Positions 1 to 9,967 are shown, numbered from the stretch's first letter. The stretch is 64,000 nt of DNA from Erwinia sp. 198 (GCF_003937915.1 NZ_RHUM01000008.1:203069-267068), one strand, 5' to 3'. Notes: a model not told the origin generated them from the letters alone. Made by a program: numbers and translations.

Positions 1-1296
1 GAGCGGCCAGGCGACGTAATCACCCTGCAACGTCGCGTTGGTGGTATGGCCCACGGCTGGTTTGACGGGCTGCGGGAAAACGGCCAGCCGCTGGTGGCTG
101 CCGATATGATGCGCGTGCTACAGCAGCGGATTAAAGAGACGCGACAGCGTGAGCGGCAGGCAGAAAAAATTCGCCATGTGGCGTTGGCGCGGCTGAACAG
201 CGAAATGGAGCAGCTGGATCGTAAACGGCAGCGCCTGGAGCAGGAGCAGCGCTATACGCCGCAGGCGCAGAGCATCTGGCAGGCGGACAGCGCCGAACTT
301 CAGCGGCAGTTTCGCCAGCAGGCGCAGGCGCTGACCGGACTGAGCCAGGAGAACGAAGGCACCGTACTGGTGCTGCGCGACGTCACGGGATCGCAGCATC
401 TTATTCCGCTGACGCAGATCCTGGCCGCCTGGTATCCAAACGCCATGAGCTACGGCGAAAAGTGGCGCCATTTTGGCTCGCAGCTGTGGCATTTTGTCAG
501 CGGCGCTTCTGGCGGCAGCCTGGGGGAAGATGGCGTATTTCCGGCTATCTTCGGCACGATTTTAATGGTGCTGCTGATGTCCGTCGTAGTCATGCCGCTT
601 GGCGTGGTAGCGGCGATCTGGCTGCATGAGTATGCCGGCAACGGTTTTCTTACGCGTCTTGTGCGCATCGCGGTGGTCAATCTTGCCGGCGTGCCCTCCA
701 TTGTTTACGGGGTGTTCGGGCTGGGCTTTTTTGTCTGGCTGGTCGGCGGCAGCCTGGACAGGCTTTTCTTCGCGCACGCGTTGCCGGATCCTACTTTCGG
801 CACGCCGGGCCTGCTTTGGGCGTCGCTGACGCTGGCGCTACTGACGCTGCCGGTGGTGATTGTCGCTACGGAAGAGGGGCTGTCGCGCATTCCACAGACG
901 CTGCGGCAGGGATCGCTGGCGCTGGGCGCGACCCAGGCGGAAACGCTGTGGCATGTGGTTTTGCCGCTGTCGATCCCGGCTATGCTGACCGGGCTGATCC
1001 TGGCGGTGGCGCGGGCGGCAGGTGAAACCGCGCCGCTGATGCTGGTTGGCGTGGTGAAAATGGTGCCGGAGCTGCCGGTAGATGCGGTTTTCCCTTATCT
1101 GCATCTTGACCGCAAATTTATGCATCTTGGCTTTCAAATCTACGATCTGGCGTTTCAGAATCCCCACGCGCAGGCGGACAGGCCGCTGGTTTTCGCCACG
1201 GCGCTGCTGCTGGTACTGATTATTCTGGCGCTGAACCTGCTGGCAATGGCGCTGCGCCACCGGCTGCGCGAACGCTATCGCGCGCTGATTAATTAA
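1..1296 (+). CDS. pstA: Phosphate ABC transporter permease PstA (5' end outside window)
   Basis: Inner-membrane permease of the high-affinity phosphate importer. The frame is open from base 1, so the N-terminus lies upstream; the in-frame ATG at 46 is unlikely to be the true start. The visible 431 residues begin with a charged, Gln/Arg-rich, probably coiled-coil stretch (about 30-110), then about six hydrophobic segments, and near the end the binding-protein-dependent permease (EAA) loop containing [18 protein letters not shown], which contacts the ATPase. The long N-terminal extension marks the large PstA variety rather than the short E. coli type. The stop is followed at once by pstB, so the two are one operon. 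The location beside purN, where E. coli has ppk-ppx, suggests a second pst locus (inference). Confidence 0.88.
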   Translation, partial: ERPGDVITLQRRVGGMAHGWFDGLRENGQPLVAADMMRVLQQRIKETRQRERQAEKIRHVALARLNSEMEQLDRKRQRLEQEQRYTPQAQSIWQADSAELQRQFRQQAQALTGLSQENEGTVLVLRDVTGSQHLIPLTQILAAWYPNAMSYGEKWRHFGSQLWHFVSGASGGSLGEDGVFPAIFGTILMVLLMSVVVMPLGVVAAIWLHEYAGNGFLTRLVRIAVVNLAGVPSIVYGVFGLGFFVWLVGGSLDRLFFAHALPDPTFGTPGLLWASLTLALLTLPVVIVATEEGLSRIPQTLRQGSLALGATQAETLWHVVLPLSIPAMLTGLILAVARAAGETAPLMLVGVVKMVPELPVDAVFPYLHLDRKFMHLGFQIYDLAFQNPHAQADRPLVFATALLLVLIILALNLLAMALRHRLRERYRALIN

Positions 1297-1310
1297 TGGA
1301 GAAGAGCGTA

Positions 1311-2078
1311 ATGCCAAACGAGCAGGACACCGCGCTGGAGGTGGAGAAACTTTCGCTGTGGTATGGCGAGAAACAGGCGCTGAAGGCAATCGATCTGCGC
1401 GTGCCAAAAAACCGCATTACCGCGCTGATTGGCCCGTCAGGCTGCGGTAAATCGACGCTGCTGCGCTGCTTTAACCGCATGAACGATCTGATTGACGGCT
1501 GTCGCGTGGCGGGCGATATCCGCCTGCAGCAGCAGTCGATTCTGGGCAGCAATGAGGATCTCGCGGCGCTGCGCAGAAGAGTCGGCATGGTTTTTCAGCG
1601 GCCAAACCCGTTTCCCAAAACCATCTATGAAAACGTGGTGTACGGCCTGCGTCTTCAGGGCGTACGCGACAGGCGCGTGCTGGACGAGGCGGTGGAAAGC
1701 GCGCTGCGTGCGGCGGCGCTCTGGTCAGAGGTGAAAAACAACCTTTGGCAGAATGCCTTAACGCTCTCCAGCGGCCAGCAGCAGCGGCTGGTGATCGCCA
1801 GAGCCATCGCCATTGAACCGGAAATTTTGCTGCTGGACGAGCCGACCTCGGCGCTCGATCCGATCTCCACGCTGGTCATTGAAGAACTGATGAGCACGCT
1901 GAAACAGCATTTCACGCTGGTGCTGGTCACGCACAATATGCAGCAGGCCGCGCGCGTGTCCGACTATACCGCATTTATGCATCACGGTAGCGTGGTGGAG
2001 TTTGACGAAACGGACAGGATTTTTACCGCGCCGCGCCAGCGCCGCACAGAGGATTATATTACGGGACGCTATGGCTGA
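1311..2078 (+). CDS. pstB: Phosphate ABC transporter ATP-binding protein PstB
   Basis: ATPase that powers phosphate uptake through PstA/PstC. 255 residues. Walker [10 protein letters not shown], the Q-loop in VFQRPNPFP typical of PstB, signature LSSGQQQR, Walker [13 protein letters not shown] and the switch His in VTHNMQQA are all present. ATG 1311 is chosen over the in-frame ATG at 1296 because GGAGAAGAG sits just before it, and 1296 overlaps the pstA stop without its own ribosome site. The gene ends in a bidirectional terminator shared with purN. Confidence 0.93.
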   Translation: MPNEQDTALEVEKLSLWYGEKQALKAIDLRVPKNRITALIGPSGCGKSTLLRCFNRMNDLIDGCRVAGDIRLQQQSILGSNEDLAALRRRVGMVFQRPNPFPKTIYENVVYGLRLQGVRDRRVLDEAVESALRAAALWSEVKNNLWQNALTLSSGQQQRLVIARAIAIEPEILLLDEPTSALDPISTLVIEELMSTLKQHFTLVLVTHNMQQAARVSDYTAFMHHGSVVEFDETDRIFTAPRQRRTEDYITGRYG

Positions 2079-2082
2079 ATAA

Positions 2083-2108
2083 AAAAGGGAAACGCCGGTT
2101 TCCCTTTT
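2083..2108. terminator. Bidirectional terminator between pstB and purN
   Basis: A perfect 11-bp stem (2083-2093 with 2098-2108) closes a GCCG loop and has A/T runs on both sides. It works for pstB and for the convergent purMN operon, and overlaps the purN stop codon. Confidence 0.85.
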
Positions 2109-2745
2109 AGCCCCAGGCGTAGCCTTCCGGCGGCAGGCGCTCGCCGTCCAGCCAGGCCGCGCCGTCCTGCATTTTCAGGCGGCCATCCGCAAACCAGCCG
2201 ACCACCAGCGGATAAATAGCGTGCTCCTGATGCTGTACGCGCGCCGCGACCTCATCGATCGTATCCCCGGAAAAAACCGGTACTTTGGCCTGAAGGATCA
2301 CCGGGCCGCCGTCCAGCTCTTCGGTAACGAAATGCACCGAGGTGCCGTGCTCTTCGTCGCCGTTTTCAATCGCCTGGCGATGCGTGTGCAGACCGGGATA
2401 TTTCGGCAGCAGGGAAGGGTGGATATTCAGCATTCTGCCCGCGTAGCGCGCCACGAAATCCGCACTCAGAATACGCATATAGCCTGCCAAAATCACCAGG
2501 TCGGGCGCGTAGGCGTCAATTTCCAGCATCAGCTGGCGATCGAAGGCATCGCGATCGGCAAACTGCGCGGCCGCCAGCGCATGAGCGGGCACGCCCGCCT
2601 CGCGCGCGCGCGTCAGGCCGTAAGCGTCGGCTTTATTGCTGAACACGGCAGCAACGCTGCCGTGGATCCGTCCCTGTCGGCAGGCGTCCAGAATGGACTG
2701 GAGATTGCTCCCCTGACCGGAAACCAGCACGACGAGCCGCTTCAT
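2107..2745 (-). CDS. purN: Phosphoribosylglycinamide formyltransferase PurN
   Basis: Third step of de novo purine synthesis: transfers formyl from 10-formyl-THF to GAR. 212 residues, the usual family length. The N-terminal [11 protein letters not shown] binds the phosphate of [15 protein letters not shown] carries the catalytic Asn and His, and [15 protein letters not shown] the catalytic Asp. The start codon overlaps the purM stop by 4 bp (ATGA), so translation is coupled. The stop codon lies inside the terminator hairpin. Confidence 0.96.
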   Translation of the reverse strand: MKRLVVLVSGQGSNLQSILDACRQGRIHGSVAAVFSNKADAYGLTRAREAGVPAHALAAAQFADRDAFDRQLMLEIDAYAPDLVILAGYMRILSADFVARYAGRMLNIHPSLLPKYPGLHTHRQAIENGDEEHGTSVHFVTEELDGGPVILQAKVPVFSGDTIDEVAARVQHQEHAIYPLVVGWFADGRLKMQDGAAWLDGERLPPEGYAWG

Positions 2746-3782
2746 GCGTTAATCACCACGCGCTCTTCGGCATCGGAGGCTTTAATCACGCCAATCTTCC
2801 AGGCCTTTTCGCCGGCGGCGGTCATCAGCTCTACCGCTTTATCCGCTTCGCTGGCGTCCAGCGCAATCACCATGCCGACGCCGCAGTTAAAGGTGCGGTA
2901 CATTTCAAAGCGGCTGACGTTGCCCGCTTCCTGCATCCAGCCGAACACGGCAGGCCACTGCCAGCTTGACTCCGACAGCACCGCCTGGGTGTTGTCCGGC
3001 AGCACGCGCGGGATGTTTTCCCAGAAGCCGCCGCCGGTCAGGTGGGCGATAGCGTGGACGTCAACCTGCTCAATCAGGCTGAGAATATTTTTAACGTAAA
3101 TGCGGGTTGGCGCCAGCAGATGATCCGCCAGCGGCTTGCCTTCAAGCAGGGTGGTTTCCGGGTCGGTATTGCTGAACGCCAGAATTTTGCGTACCAGCGA
3201 ATAGCCGTTGGAGTGCGGGCCGCTTGAACCCAGCGCAATCAGCACGTCGCCGTCTTTGACTTTGCTGCCGTCGATAATTTCCGACTTTTCCACCACGCCA
3301 ACGCAGAAGCCCGCCACGTCGTAATCTTCGCCGTGATACATGCCGGGCATTTCAGCCGTTTCGCCGCCGACCAGCGCGCAGCCGGACTGTAAGCAGCCTT
3401 CTGCAATACCGGTAATCACGCTGGCGGCCGTCTCCACATCCAGCTTGCCGGTGGCGTAGTAATCAAGGAAGAACAGCGGCTCGGCGCCCTGAACCACCAG
3501 ATCGTTCACGCACATCGCAACCAGGTCGATACCGATGGCATCGTGGCGCTTCAGGTCCATGGCCAGACGCAGCTTGGTGCCGACGCCGTCAGTGCCGGAA
3601 ACCAGAACCGGTTCACGGTATTTTTGCGGCAGCGCACAAAGCGCACCGAAACCGCCCAGTCCGCCCATCACTTCCGGGCGACGAGTCTTTTTCACTACGC
3701 CTTTGATACGGTCGACTAAAGCATTGCCAGCATCGATATCTACACCGGCGTCTTTATAGCTGAGAGAGGTTTTGTCGGTCAC
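2742..3782 (-). CDS. purM: Phosphoribosylformylglycinamidine cyclo-ligase PurM (AIR synthetase)
   Basis: Makes AIR from FGAM in de novo purine synthesis. 346 residues, normal length. The N-terminal [13 protein letters not shown], the Gly-rich GGLGGFGAL and [13 protein letters not shown] segments (ATP/substrate binding) and the [13 protein letters not shown] motif are those of the PurM/PurL/SelD fold. First gene of a purMN operon, divergent from upp. A PurR-type palindrome lies in the divergent region at 3847-3862. Confidence 0.97.
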   Translation of the reverse strand: MTDKTSLSYKDAGVDIDAGNALVDRIKGVVKKTRRPEVMGGLGGFGALCALPQKYREPVLVSGTDGVGTKLRLAMDLKRHDAIGIDLVAMCVNDLVVQGAEPLFFLDYYATGKLDVETAASVITGIAEGCLQSGCALVGGETAEMPGMYHGEDYDVAGFCVGVVEKSEIIDGSKVKDGDVLIALGSSGPHSNGYSLVRKILAFSNTDPETTLLEGKPLADHLLAPTRIYVKNILSLIEQVDVHAIAHLTGGGFWENIPRVLPDNTQAVLSESSWQWPAVFGWMQEAGNVSRFEMYRTFNCGVGMVIALDASEADKAVELMTAAGEKAWKIGVIKASDAEERVVINA

Positions 3783-3846
3783 TGCGAAATCCCCACGCGG
3801 TTTGCGGTTGGTGGTTGGTAATAAAGCGCGGCAATTCTAACAGCGC

Positions 3847-3862
3847 AGGCAAACGTTTGCGA
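3847..3862. promoter_or_regulatory. PurR operator upstream of purMN
   Basis: AGGCAAACGTTTGCGA is a near-perfect palindrome around a central CG and closely fits the PurR consensus ACGCAAACGTTTTCGT. It lies about 65 bp upstream of the purM start, as expected for repression of purMN by PurR with hypoxanthine or guanine. Confidence 0.85.
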
Positions 3863-3952
3863 GCCTCATCTTCGGCACCTGTTGCGTCGCGCTCACTTTG
3901 CGCTAATCCTTAAGGGGATGGGAGGGATCCGGCAGAAGTCGGATTAAGTAAT

Positions 3953-3998
3953 AGGTACTGGCTGCTAAATGGCGCTATAATCTCGCGATTTTTTTTTT
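3953..3998 (+). promoter_or_regulatory. upp promoter with UTP-sensing T tract in the initially transcribed region
   Basis: A perfect -10 TATAAT (3976-3981) has no good -35. The predicted start is G3987/A3988, followed directly by ten T residues (3989-3998). In E. coli a GA plus long T tract at the upp start causes UTP-dependent reiterative transcription and start-site switching, which lowers upp expression when UTP is high. The same arrangement is visible here. Confidence 0.78.
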
Positions 3999-4025
3999 GC
4001 AGCCATACACTCCGGGAGTAAAACA

Positions 4026-4652
4026 ATGAAGATCGTGGAAGTCAAACACCCGCTGGTCAAACATAAACTGGGTCTGATGCGTGAACAGGACGTAAGCACC
4101 AAACGCTTTCGTGAGCTCGCCTCGGAGGTGGGAAGTCTGCTGACTTATGAAGCCACATCGGATTTAGAAACGGAAAAGGTCACCATCGAAGGCTGGAACG
4201 GCCCGGTGGAAATCGACCAGATTAAAGGCAAAAAAATTACCGTTGTGCCTATCCTGCGTGCCGGCCTGGGCATGATGGAAGGCGTACTGGAGCACGTACC
4301 CAGCGCGCGTATCAGCGTCGTGGGCGTTTATCGCGACGAAGAGACGCTGGAGCCAGTACCTTATTTCCAGAAGCTGGTGTCCAATATCGAAGAGCGCATG
4401 GCGCTGGTGGTTGACCCTATGCTGGCGACCGGCGGCTCGATGATTGCCACGATCGATCTGCTGAAGAAAGCGGGCTGCAGCAGTATTAAAGTGCTGGTGC
4501 TGGTTGCCGCGCCGGAAGGCATCGCGGCGCTGGAAAAAGCGCATCCGGACGTGGAGCTGTATACCGCCTCCGTCGATCAGGGACTGAACGAAAAAGGCTA
4601 TATTATCCCGGGCCTTGGCGACGCGGGCGATAAGATCTTCGGAACGAAATGA
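4026..4652 (+). CDS. upp: Uracil phosphoribosyltransferase Upp
   Basis: Pyrimidine salvage: uracil + PRPP to UMP. 208 residues, the E. coli length. [12 protein letters not shown] is the PRPP-binding loop and the C-terminal [17 protein letters not shown] is the uracil-binding end typical of Upp. GGGAG lies 8 bases before the ATG. It is followed by the uracil permease gene uraA, with an attenuator-like hairpin between them. Transcription begins at a promoter with a long T tract. Confidence 0.97.
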   Translation: MKIVEVKHPLVKHKLGLMREQDVSTKRFRELASEVGSLLTYEATSDLETEKVTIEGWNGPVEIDQIKGKKITVVPILRAGLGMMEGVLEHVPSARISVVGVYRDEETLEPVPYFQKLVSNIEERMALVVDPMLATGGSMIATIDLLKKAGCSSIKVLVLVAAPEGIAALEKAHPDVELYTASVDQGLNEKGYIIPGLGDAGDKIFGTK

Positions 4653-4760
4653 TAAATCCGCAGGCCTTTTTATCCGTCCGTCCGGCATCGCCGCGCGTTG
4701 CCCAACGGTCGCGCCGGGCATCGGCCTGCAACCCGCGTTTTATCATGACTGCCAGCGATC

Positions 4761-4785
4761 AAGCCGACCAGAGAGTCGGTTTTTT
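4761..4785 (+). terminator. Intercistronic terminator/attenuator between upp and uraA
   Basis: CCGAC (4764-4768) pairs with GTCGG (4775-4779) around CAGAGA and is followed by six Ts. It lies 28 bp before uraA, so it probably reduces rather than abolishes read-through into the permease gene. Confidence 0.7.
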
Positions 4786-4812
4786 ATTGTGAAAAATAAG
4801 GGGTAACTCACC

Positions 4813-6090
4813 ATGACGCGTCGCGCTATCGGCGTAAGCGAGCGGCCACCGCTGCTGCAAACCATACCACTCAGCTTCCAGCATCTGTTCGCCATGTTTG
4901 GCGCGACGGTGCTGGTGCCTATCCTGTTTCATATCAATCCGGCTACCGTGCTGCTGTTTAACGGTATCGGCACGCTGCTGTACCTTTTTATCTGTAAAGG
5001 GAAAATTCCGGCCTATCTGGGCTCCAGTTTTGCCTTTATTTCGCCGGTGCTGCTGCTGCTGCCGCTGGGCTACGAGGTGGCGCTGGGCGGCTTTATCCTT
5101 TGCGGCGTGCTGTTTTGCCTGGTGGCGCTGGTTGTGAAAAAAGCCGGAACGGGCTGGCTGGATGTGATGTTTCCACCGGCTGCGATGGGCGCTATCGTGG
5201 CGGTCATCGGGCTGGAGCTGGCCGGCGTGGCAGCGAATATGGCCGGCCTGCTGCCGGCTAACGGCGCGGCGGTCGACGGCAAAACCATTCTGATTTCCAT
5301 GGTGACGCTGGCGGTTACCGTCTTCGGCTCGGTGCTGTTCCGCGGCTTTCTGGCGATTATCCCTATCCTGATCGGCGTGCTGGTCGGCTATGCGCTTTCC
5401 TGGCTTATGGGCATCGTAAACTGGTCGTCAGTAGAAGCGGCGCCGTGGTTTGCGCTGCCGACCTTCTACACGCCGCGCTTCGAGTGGGCGGCAATGCTGA
5501 CCATCCTGCCTGCGGCGCTGGTGGTGATCGCCGAGCATGTCGGGCATCTGGTGGTCACGGCGAACATCGTTAAAAAAGACCTGCTGAAAGATCCCGGCCT
5601 GCATCGCTCAATGTTTGCCAACGGCGTCTCGACGATTTTTTCCGGCCTGTTTGGCTCCACGCCTAACACCACCTATGGCGAAAATATTGGCGTGATGGCG
5701 ATTACCCGCGTTTACAGCACCTGGGTGATTGGCGGCGCGGCTATTCTTGCCATTCTGCTTTCCTGCGTCGGCAAGCTGGCCGCCGCGATCCAGGCGGTGC
5801 CGGTGCCGGTGATGGGCGGCGTGTCGCTGCTGCTGTACGGCGTGATTGGCGCTTCCGGTATCCGCGTGTTGATTGAATCCAAAGTAGATTATAACAAGGC
5901 GCAGAACCTGATCCTGACCTCGGTGATCCTGATTATCGGCGTCAGCGGCGCCACGGTGCACATTGGCGCGGCAGAGCTGAAGGGCATGGCGCTGGCGACT
6001 ATCGTCGGCATCGGGCTGAGTCTGATCTTCCGGCTGATTACGCTGATCCGCCCGGAAGAGGTCATTCTGGAGCCGCAGGATCGCGAGTAA
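4813..6090 (+). CDS. uraA: Uracil:H+ symporter UraA (NCS2 family)
   Basis: Inner-membrane proton-coupled uracil importer. 425 residues with about 14 hydrophobic segments. The two key Glu residues of E. coli UraA have counterparts: IAEHVGHLV (about residue 240) and TTYGENIGVMA (about 290), which bind uracil and couple protons. GGGG at 4800-4803 serves as the ribosome site. In operon with upp, so uptake and conversion to UMP are linked. Confidence 0.96.
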   Translation: MTRRAIGVSERPPLLQTIPLSFQHLFAMFGATVLVPILFHINPATVLLFNGIGTLLYLFICKGKIPAYLGSSFAFISPVLLLLPLGYEVALGGFILCGVLFCLVALVVKKAGTGWLDVMFPPAAMGAIVAVIGLELAGVAANMAGLLPANGAAVDGKTILISMVTLAVTVFGSVLFRGFLAIIPILIGVLVGYALSWLMGIVNWSSVEAAPWFALPTFYTPRFEWAAMLTILPAALVVIAEHVGHLVVTANIVKKDLLKDPGLHRSMFANGVSTIFSGLFGSTPNTTYGENIGVMAITRVYSTWVIGGAAILAILLSCVGKLAAAIQAVPVPVMGGVSLLLYGVIGASGIRVLIESKVDYNKAQNLILTSVILIIGVSGATVHIGAAELKGMALATIVGIGLSLIFRLITLIRPEEVILEPQDRE

Positions 6091-6097
6091 AGATCTG

Positions 6098-6118
6098 ACG
6101 GGCGGCAGCGCTGCCCGT
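6098..6118 (+). terminator. Possible uraA terminator
   Basis: ACGGGC (6098-6103) pairs with GCCCGT (6113-6118) eight bases after the uraA stop, but only three Ts follow. A moderate-strength terminator at best. Confidence 0.45.
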
Positions 6119-6181
6119 TTCATAATCCTTAAAGAACTGTGATAAACTGCCGCCGGATTTCGACCCATTACTGAGGTGCTT

Positions 6182-6883
6182 CTGAACACTCCGGCACAGC
6201 TCTCACTGCCGCTCTATTTGCCCGATGATGAAACCTTCGCCAGCTTCTGGCCGGGGGATAACCCGTCGCTGATCGCCGCGCTGCAAGGTGCGTTACAGCA
6301 GGAGCACGGCAGCTATCTCTATTTCTGGTCGCGTGAAGGCGGCGGGCGCAGCCATCTGCTCCACGCGGCCTGTGCGGAACTTTCCGCGCGTGGCGAAGCC
6401 GTGGGCTATGTGCCGCTCGACAAGCGCACCTGGTTCGTGCCTGAAGTGCTGGACGGTATGGAACAGCTGGCGCTGATCTGCATCGACAACATCGAGTGCA
6501 TCGCCGGCGATGAGCCCTGGGAAATGGCGATTTTCGATCTCTATAACCGTATTCTGGAAACCGGCCGCACCCGGCTGCTGATCACCGGCGATCGTCCGCC
6601 GCGCCAGCTGAACCTGAAGCTGCCCGATCTTGCTTCCCGTCTGGACTGGGGACAAATCTATCGTTTGCAGCCGCTGTCGGATGATGACAAGCTTCAGGCG
6701 CTCCAGCTGCGGGCGCGGCTGCGCGGTTTTGAACTGCCGGAAGACGTCGGCCGCTTTCTGCTAAAAAGACTGGATCGGGAAATGCGCACGCTGTTTATGA
6801 CGCTGGACAAGCTGGATCGCGCCTCGATCAGCGCCCAGCGCAAGCTGACCATTCCCTTCGTGAAAGAGGCGCTGGATCTTTAA
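6182..6883 (+). CDS. hda: DnaA regulatory inactivator Hda (CTG start)
   Basis: AAA+ protein that, with the DNA-loaded sliding clamp, stimulates hydrolysis of DnaA-bound ATP (RIDA) and so prevents re-initiation. From the CTG at 6182 the product is 233 residues and starts with the E. coli-like [21 protein letters not shown] near the N-terminus is the clamp-binding motif. The ATPase core includes SHLLHAA and [14 protein letters not shown], and the sensor region is [13 protein letters not shown] at 6173-6176 is spaced for CTG 6182; the GTG at 6176 lies inside that ribosome site and is unlikely to start translation. The stop overlaps the convergent yfgD stop (TTAA). Confidence 0.94.
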   Translation: MNTPAQLSLPLYLPDDETFASFWPGDNPSLIAALQGALQQEHGSYLYFWSREGGGRSHLLHAACAELSARGEAVGYVPLDKRTWFVPEVLDGMEQLALICIDNIECIAGDEPWEMAIFDLYNRILETGRTRLLITGDRPPRQLNLKLPDLASRLDWGQIYRLQPLSDDDKLQALQLRARLRGFELPEDVGRFLLKRLDREMRTLFMTLDKLDRASISAQRKLTIPFVKEALDL

Positions 6884-7236
6884 AGGATAGCCAGCACCTG
6901 CTCCGGCGGCCTGCCCAGCCGTGCCTTGCCGTTAGCCACCACTATAGGGCGCTCAATCAGCTCCGGATAAGCGACCATTGCCGCCAGCAAATCCGCTTCG
7001 CTAAGCGCGGGATCGTCCAGGTTCAGCGCCTGATAGCGCGCTTCTTTACGGCGCATCAGCTCGCGCGCAGAGCGGAAGCCCGCCTGACGGAGCAGTCTTT
7101 CCAGCGTGGCGACCGTCGGCGGATTTTTCAGATAGAGCACGACTTCCGGTTCAATCCCTTTGCTTTGCAGCAGCGCCAGCGTTTCGCGGCTTTTGGAACA
7201 GCGTGGGTTATGGTAAATCTCAACGTTTGACATCAT
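6880..7236 (-). CDS. yfgD: ArsC-family (arsenate reductase/glutaredoxin fold) protein YfgD
   Basis: Small thioredoxin-fold protein of the arsenate reductase family; its physiological role is unclear. About 118 residues from ATG 7236, or 117 from the adjacent ATG 7233. The longer open frame to 7350 runs back into bepA and is discarded. [14 protein letters not shown] has the ArsC-type active-site Cys, and the Arg-rich [19 protein letters not shown] is the oxyanion-binding end. It starts 4-7 bp after the bepA stop, so bepA-yfgD is one operon as in E. coli. Confidence 0.9.
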   Translation of the reverse strand: MMSNVEIYHNPRCSKSRETLALLQSKGIEPEVVLYLKNPPTVATLERLLRQAGFRSARELMRRKEARYQALNLDDPALSEADLLAAMVAYPELIERPIVVANGKARLGRPPEQVLAIL

Positions 7237-7240
7237 TCGC

Positions 7241-8695
7241 CTACCTTTTCTGATACTGACGGAAACGCTGCTGTAAATAACGCAGCTGATCGATACGGGC
7301 ATCGTAGCGGGCCTGCTTGAGGCTGCCCAGCGGCACGGCGGCGCTGGCATCGCTTAAGCTGCGGATCGCCTGATCCAGCTGGCCGTTCAGCGCCAGGCTT
7401 TCCGCCCGCGCCGCCGCTTCCTCATCCGTCAGCCCCTGAGCGGACGACGCCTGCGCCAGCAGATCCCAGCCGTTGGGATCGTCTTTATACGTCCAGGTAT
7501 AGCGATAAAGGATCTTGCTGGCGCTGGCGGGCTGCTTCGCCTCGACGTAAGCGTTAGCCAGGTTGAGCTGCACTACCGGGCTGGATGATTTGGCTTTTTC
7601 CAGCAGGGCGATAGCGCGCTGCGGCTGCTTCAGGCCGATATCAATATCGGTCATCAGATCCAGATACCAGACGTTAGTCGGCTGAGCGGCCAGCAGCGGC
7701 GCGATGATGCGGCGGGCGTTATCATAGCTTTTCGCCTGCAGGAACTGAACGGCCTTGCCGTACTGTGCGGCGGTCTGCTCGCGCGCGTTGCCTTTACTCA
7801 ATGTTTCCAGCAGATCGTCACCAAGCTGGTTTTTTCCCGTCGCGTACATGCCCAGTACGCGCACCTTCGCCATATAGAAATCCTGTGACGACTGCACCAC
7901 GACAGGCTTCATCTGGTTGGCGCGGTTGCGGGCATCGGCCAGGCGGCTGTCGGGCAGGGGATGGGTCAACAAAATTTCCGGCGGCTTAGAGGCGAAGCGG
8001 GACTGGTCGGACAGCTTTTGCAGAAAGTTGGGCATTGCCTGGGGATCGAACCCCGCGCGCTGCAAAACCTGAATGCCGATACGGTCAGCCTCCTGCTCGT
8101 TCTGCTGGGTAAAGCTGATTACGCCCTGCTGCGCGCCTGCCAGCGTGCCGCTTAACGCCGCCATCCCGGCCTGCGGGTTCGCCATCGCCAGCAGAATGGA
8201 GCCGAGCGCGCCGACCCAGGTCAGCGGCGCGTTACGCTGCTGCTCTTCCATCGCGCGCGCCAGGTGGCGCTGCGTAACGTGAGAAATCTCGTGCGCCAGC
8301 ACCGAGGCCAGCTGGCTCTCGTTTTCGGTATAGCGGAACAGGGCAGAATGCAGCACCACGTTGCCGCCGAAAAAGGCGAAGGCGTTCAGCTCGTCATTGC
8401 TGACCAGGAAAAAGTGAAACGGCGTCTTGACCGACCAGGCGTGCGCCACCAGCCGCTGGCCCAGCTGGTTAATATAGTCGTTGAGCAGGGGATCGTTGAT
8501 CAGCGGCGCGCTGGCCCGCAGCTGGCGAACATAGAAATCCCCCATCGCCAGTTCCTGATTAACGGAAAGCGTATTGCCTGCGGTGGTGCCGATATCCGGC
8601 AAATTATCGCTGATGTCGGCCCTGGCAGGCTGCGCGGCCAGCGTGGGCAGCAGGATCAGCGACGCCAGCGCGCACCTTTTCAGTCGGTTAATCAT
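7241..8695 (-). CDS. bepA: Periplasmic metalloprotease/chaperone BepA
   Basis: Zinc protease with a TPR domain that helps LptD assembly and degrades misfolded BAM/LptD. 484 residues. Cleavable signal peptide of about 26 residues (ends AQPARA). The M48 motif HEISH lies at about 135-139, with a third ligand in NEQEAD at about 200. The C-terminal half (about 310-480) is TPR helices such as [27 protein letters not shown]. coli has perM divergent next door; here two extra genes intervene. Confidence 0.95.
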   Translation of the reverse strand: MINRLKRCALASLILLPTLAAQPARADISDNLPDIGTTAGNTLSVNQELAMGDFYVRQLRASAPLINDPLLNDYINQLGQRLVAHAWSVKTPFHFFLVSNDELNAFAFFGGNVVLHSALFRYTENESQLASVLAHEISHVTQRHLARAMEEQQRNAPLTWVGALGSILLAMANPQAGMAALSGTLAGAQQGVISFTQQNEQEADRIGIQVLQRAGFDPQAMPNFLQKLSDQSRFASKPPEILLTHPLPDSRLADARNRANQMKPVVVQSSQDFYMAKVRVLGMYATGKNQLGDDLLETLSKGNAREQTAAQYGKAVQFLQAKSYDNARRIIAPLLAAQPTNVWYLDLMTDIDIGLKQPQRAIALLEKAKSSSPVVQLNLANAYVEAKQPASASKILYRYTWTYKDDPNGWDLLAQASSAQGLTDEEAAARAESLALNGQLDQAIRSLSDASAAVPLGSLKQARYDARIDQLRYLQQRFRQYQKR

Positions 8696-9352
8696 GCAAA
8701 ATCCTATTCTGATAACGTCCTCAATCGCCCGGCAGAAGGATGGATGATCCTGCAGAACGGCCCTCTTCAGCGGCTATCTTAACCAGAGGCGATAAGGAAG
8801 GAAACGCCGCCAGGCATGAATAAATATCGGGCTGGACGAGCCTACCTTAAAGTCAGCGAAAAAAACTGAACGTAGGCTCTGCCAGCACACGGGGGCAGAA
8901 AAGCGGGCTATTAAGTAAACTCAGGTAAATTTATTCAATAAAATTGAATGTGGCACGAAAATTGTTTAGGTTTACTCCTAAAAATGGCCGCGAACCGGCC
9001 CTTCTCGCCGTCTCTCCTACAGGCCTTCCTTGCGTTTATCTTCATAATGCCGTTCCAGCCTTTATCAGAATTTTTTGCTTAGTCAAAAAATTCTTGCGGA
9101 TCCAGTAAGAATAACAAATAGCGTTAAGGAAAAAATAATTTTATACGCTGGCACTTTTTTTGAGTGAAAACGTATTTCACTTTTAAATAAAAAAGATAAA
9201 TAAAACCGGCAAGCAGCACTGTTTTTATAAAAGCAGAGTAGCGCTTATTTACAGCAAGAAATAATTTACTCAATCTTTGCTACAGATTTACAAGATAACT
9301 TTACTTCCCACTGTTCCGTTTCCGATTCGTTACGCTTTCTGGAGAGCATGCT
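8696..9352. other. 657-bp AT-rich intergenic region with several inverted repeats, no gene seen
   Basis: Holds the bepA promoter side and the leader of the DsrE-like gene. Visible structures: GAGCCTAC/GTAGGCTC (8838-8845/8872-8879), TTCAAT-aaa-ATTGAA (8934-8948), AGTAAAC/GTTTACT (8914-8920/8970-8976) and a perfect AGAATTTTTT/AAAAAATTCT (9067-9076/9085-9094). No convincing reading frame. An sRNA or regulator sites are possible but unproven. Confidence 0.5.
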
Positions 9353-9958
9353 ATGCGTCCTGTTGTGTCTTACGTTTTAATCGCTGCCGTGGCCGGCTTT
9401 ATTGGTGCCAGCTTCTCTTCCGCGCCGGCTATTGCAGATAAAATCAGCCAGCATTTCGGCGCCCGGGATAACGATCCTGACGGTTTCTGGAGCACGCCGG
9501 CTATCGATGGCTACGGCAAAATTCATTATGAAGCGGATGCTGCTTATAAGCCGGCCGTGGGCGATAGCAATAAAGTCGTGTTCCAGATAACCAAAGCGGA
9601 AAATGGCCCTAAAGTCCCTAACCTTGGTCTGGAGCGCGTTGCCCGCGTGGTGAATTTATATATTGCTTCCGGCGTGCCGCAGGAGCAGCTTAAATTTGTG
9701 GTCTCTGTTACCGGCGACGGTACGCCAGCGATGTTAAATAACACGGAATATAAAAAAGTCTTCGGCGTGGATAACCCTAATCTGAAACTGATTAGCGAAC
9801 TGCGCGCTAAAGGCGTGGACGTCTCCGTCTGCGATCAGTCAGTGGCTTTCCACCATTTTAAGCATGAGTGGATTGATACCTCCGTTACCCATGCGCTTTC
9901 CAGCCCGACCACGGTCGCCACGCTGGAAAACCAGGGCTATGCTTTCCTCGCTATGTAG
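9353..9958 (+). CDS. Exported DsrE/DsrF-like family protein
   Basis: 201 residues. The N-terminal hydrophobic segment (residues 5-20, followed by SSAPAIA-D) looks like a signal peptide, so the protein is probably periplasmic. The mature part resembles DsrE/DsrF-like sulfur-relay folds: KVVFQITKAE, NLYIASGVPQEQLKFVVSVTGDGTPAML and a late Cys in GVDVSVCDQSVAFHH, the place of the conserved Cys in this family. Function unknown. It stands alone between bepA and a diguanylate cyclase gene, a slot empty in E. coli, after a long AT-rich leader. Family assignment is by pattern only. Confidence 0.78.
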   Translation: MRPVVSYVLIAAVAGFIGASFSSAPAIADKISQHFGARDNDPDGFWSTPAIDGYGKIHYEADAAYKPAVGDSNKVVFQITKAENGPKVPNLGLERVARVVNLYIASGVPQEQLKFVVSVTGDGTPAMLNNTEYKKVFGVDNPNLKLISELRAKGVDVSVCDQSVAFHHFKHEWIDTSVTHALSSPTTVATLENQGYAFLAM

Positions 9959-9967
9959 TTATCTTCG

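Noticed and set aside
838..1407. 189-codon minus-strand frame opposite pstA/pstB
   Set aside because: His/Arg/Gln-rich shadow frame of GC-rich coding sequence; both pst genes are clearly real on the plus strand.
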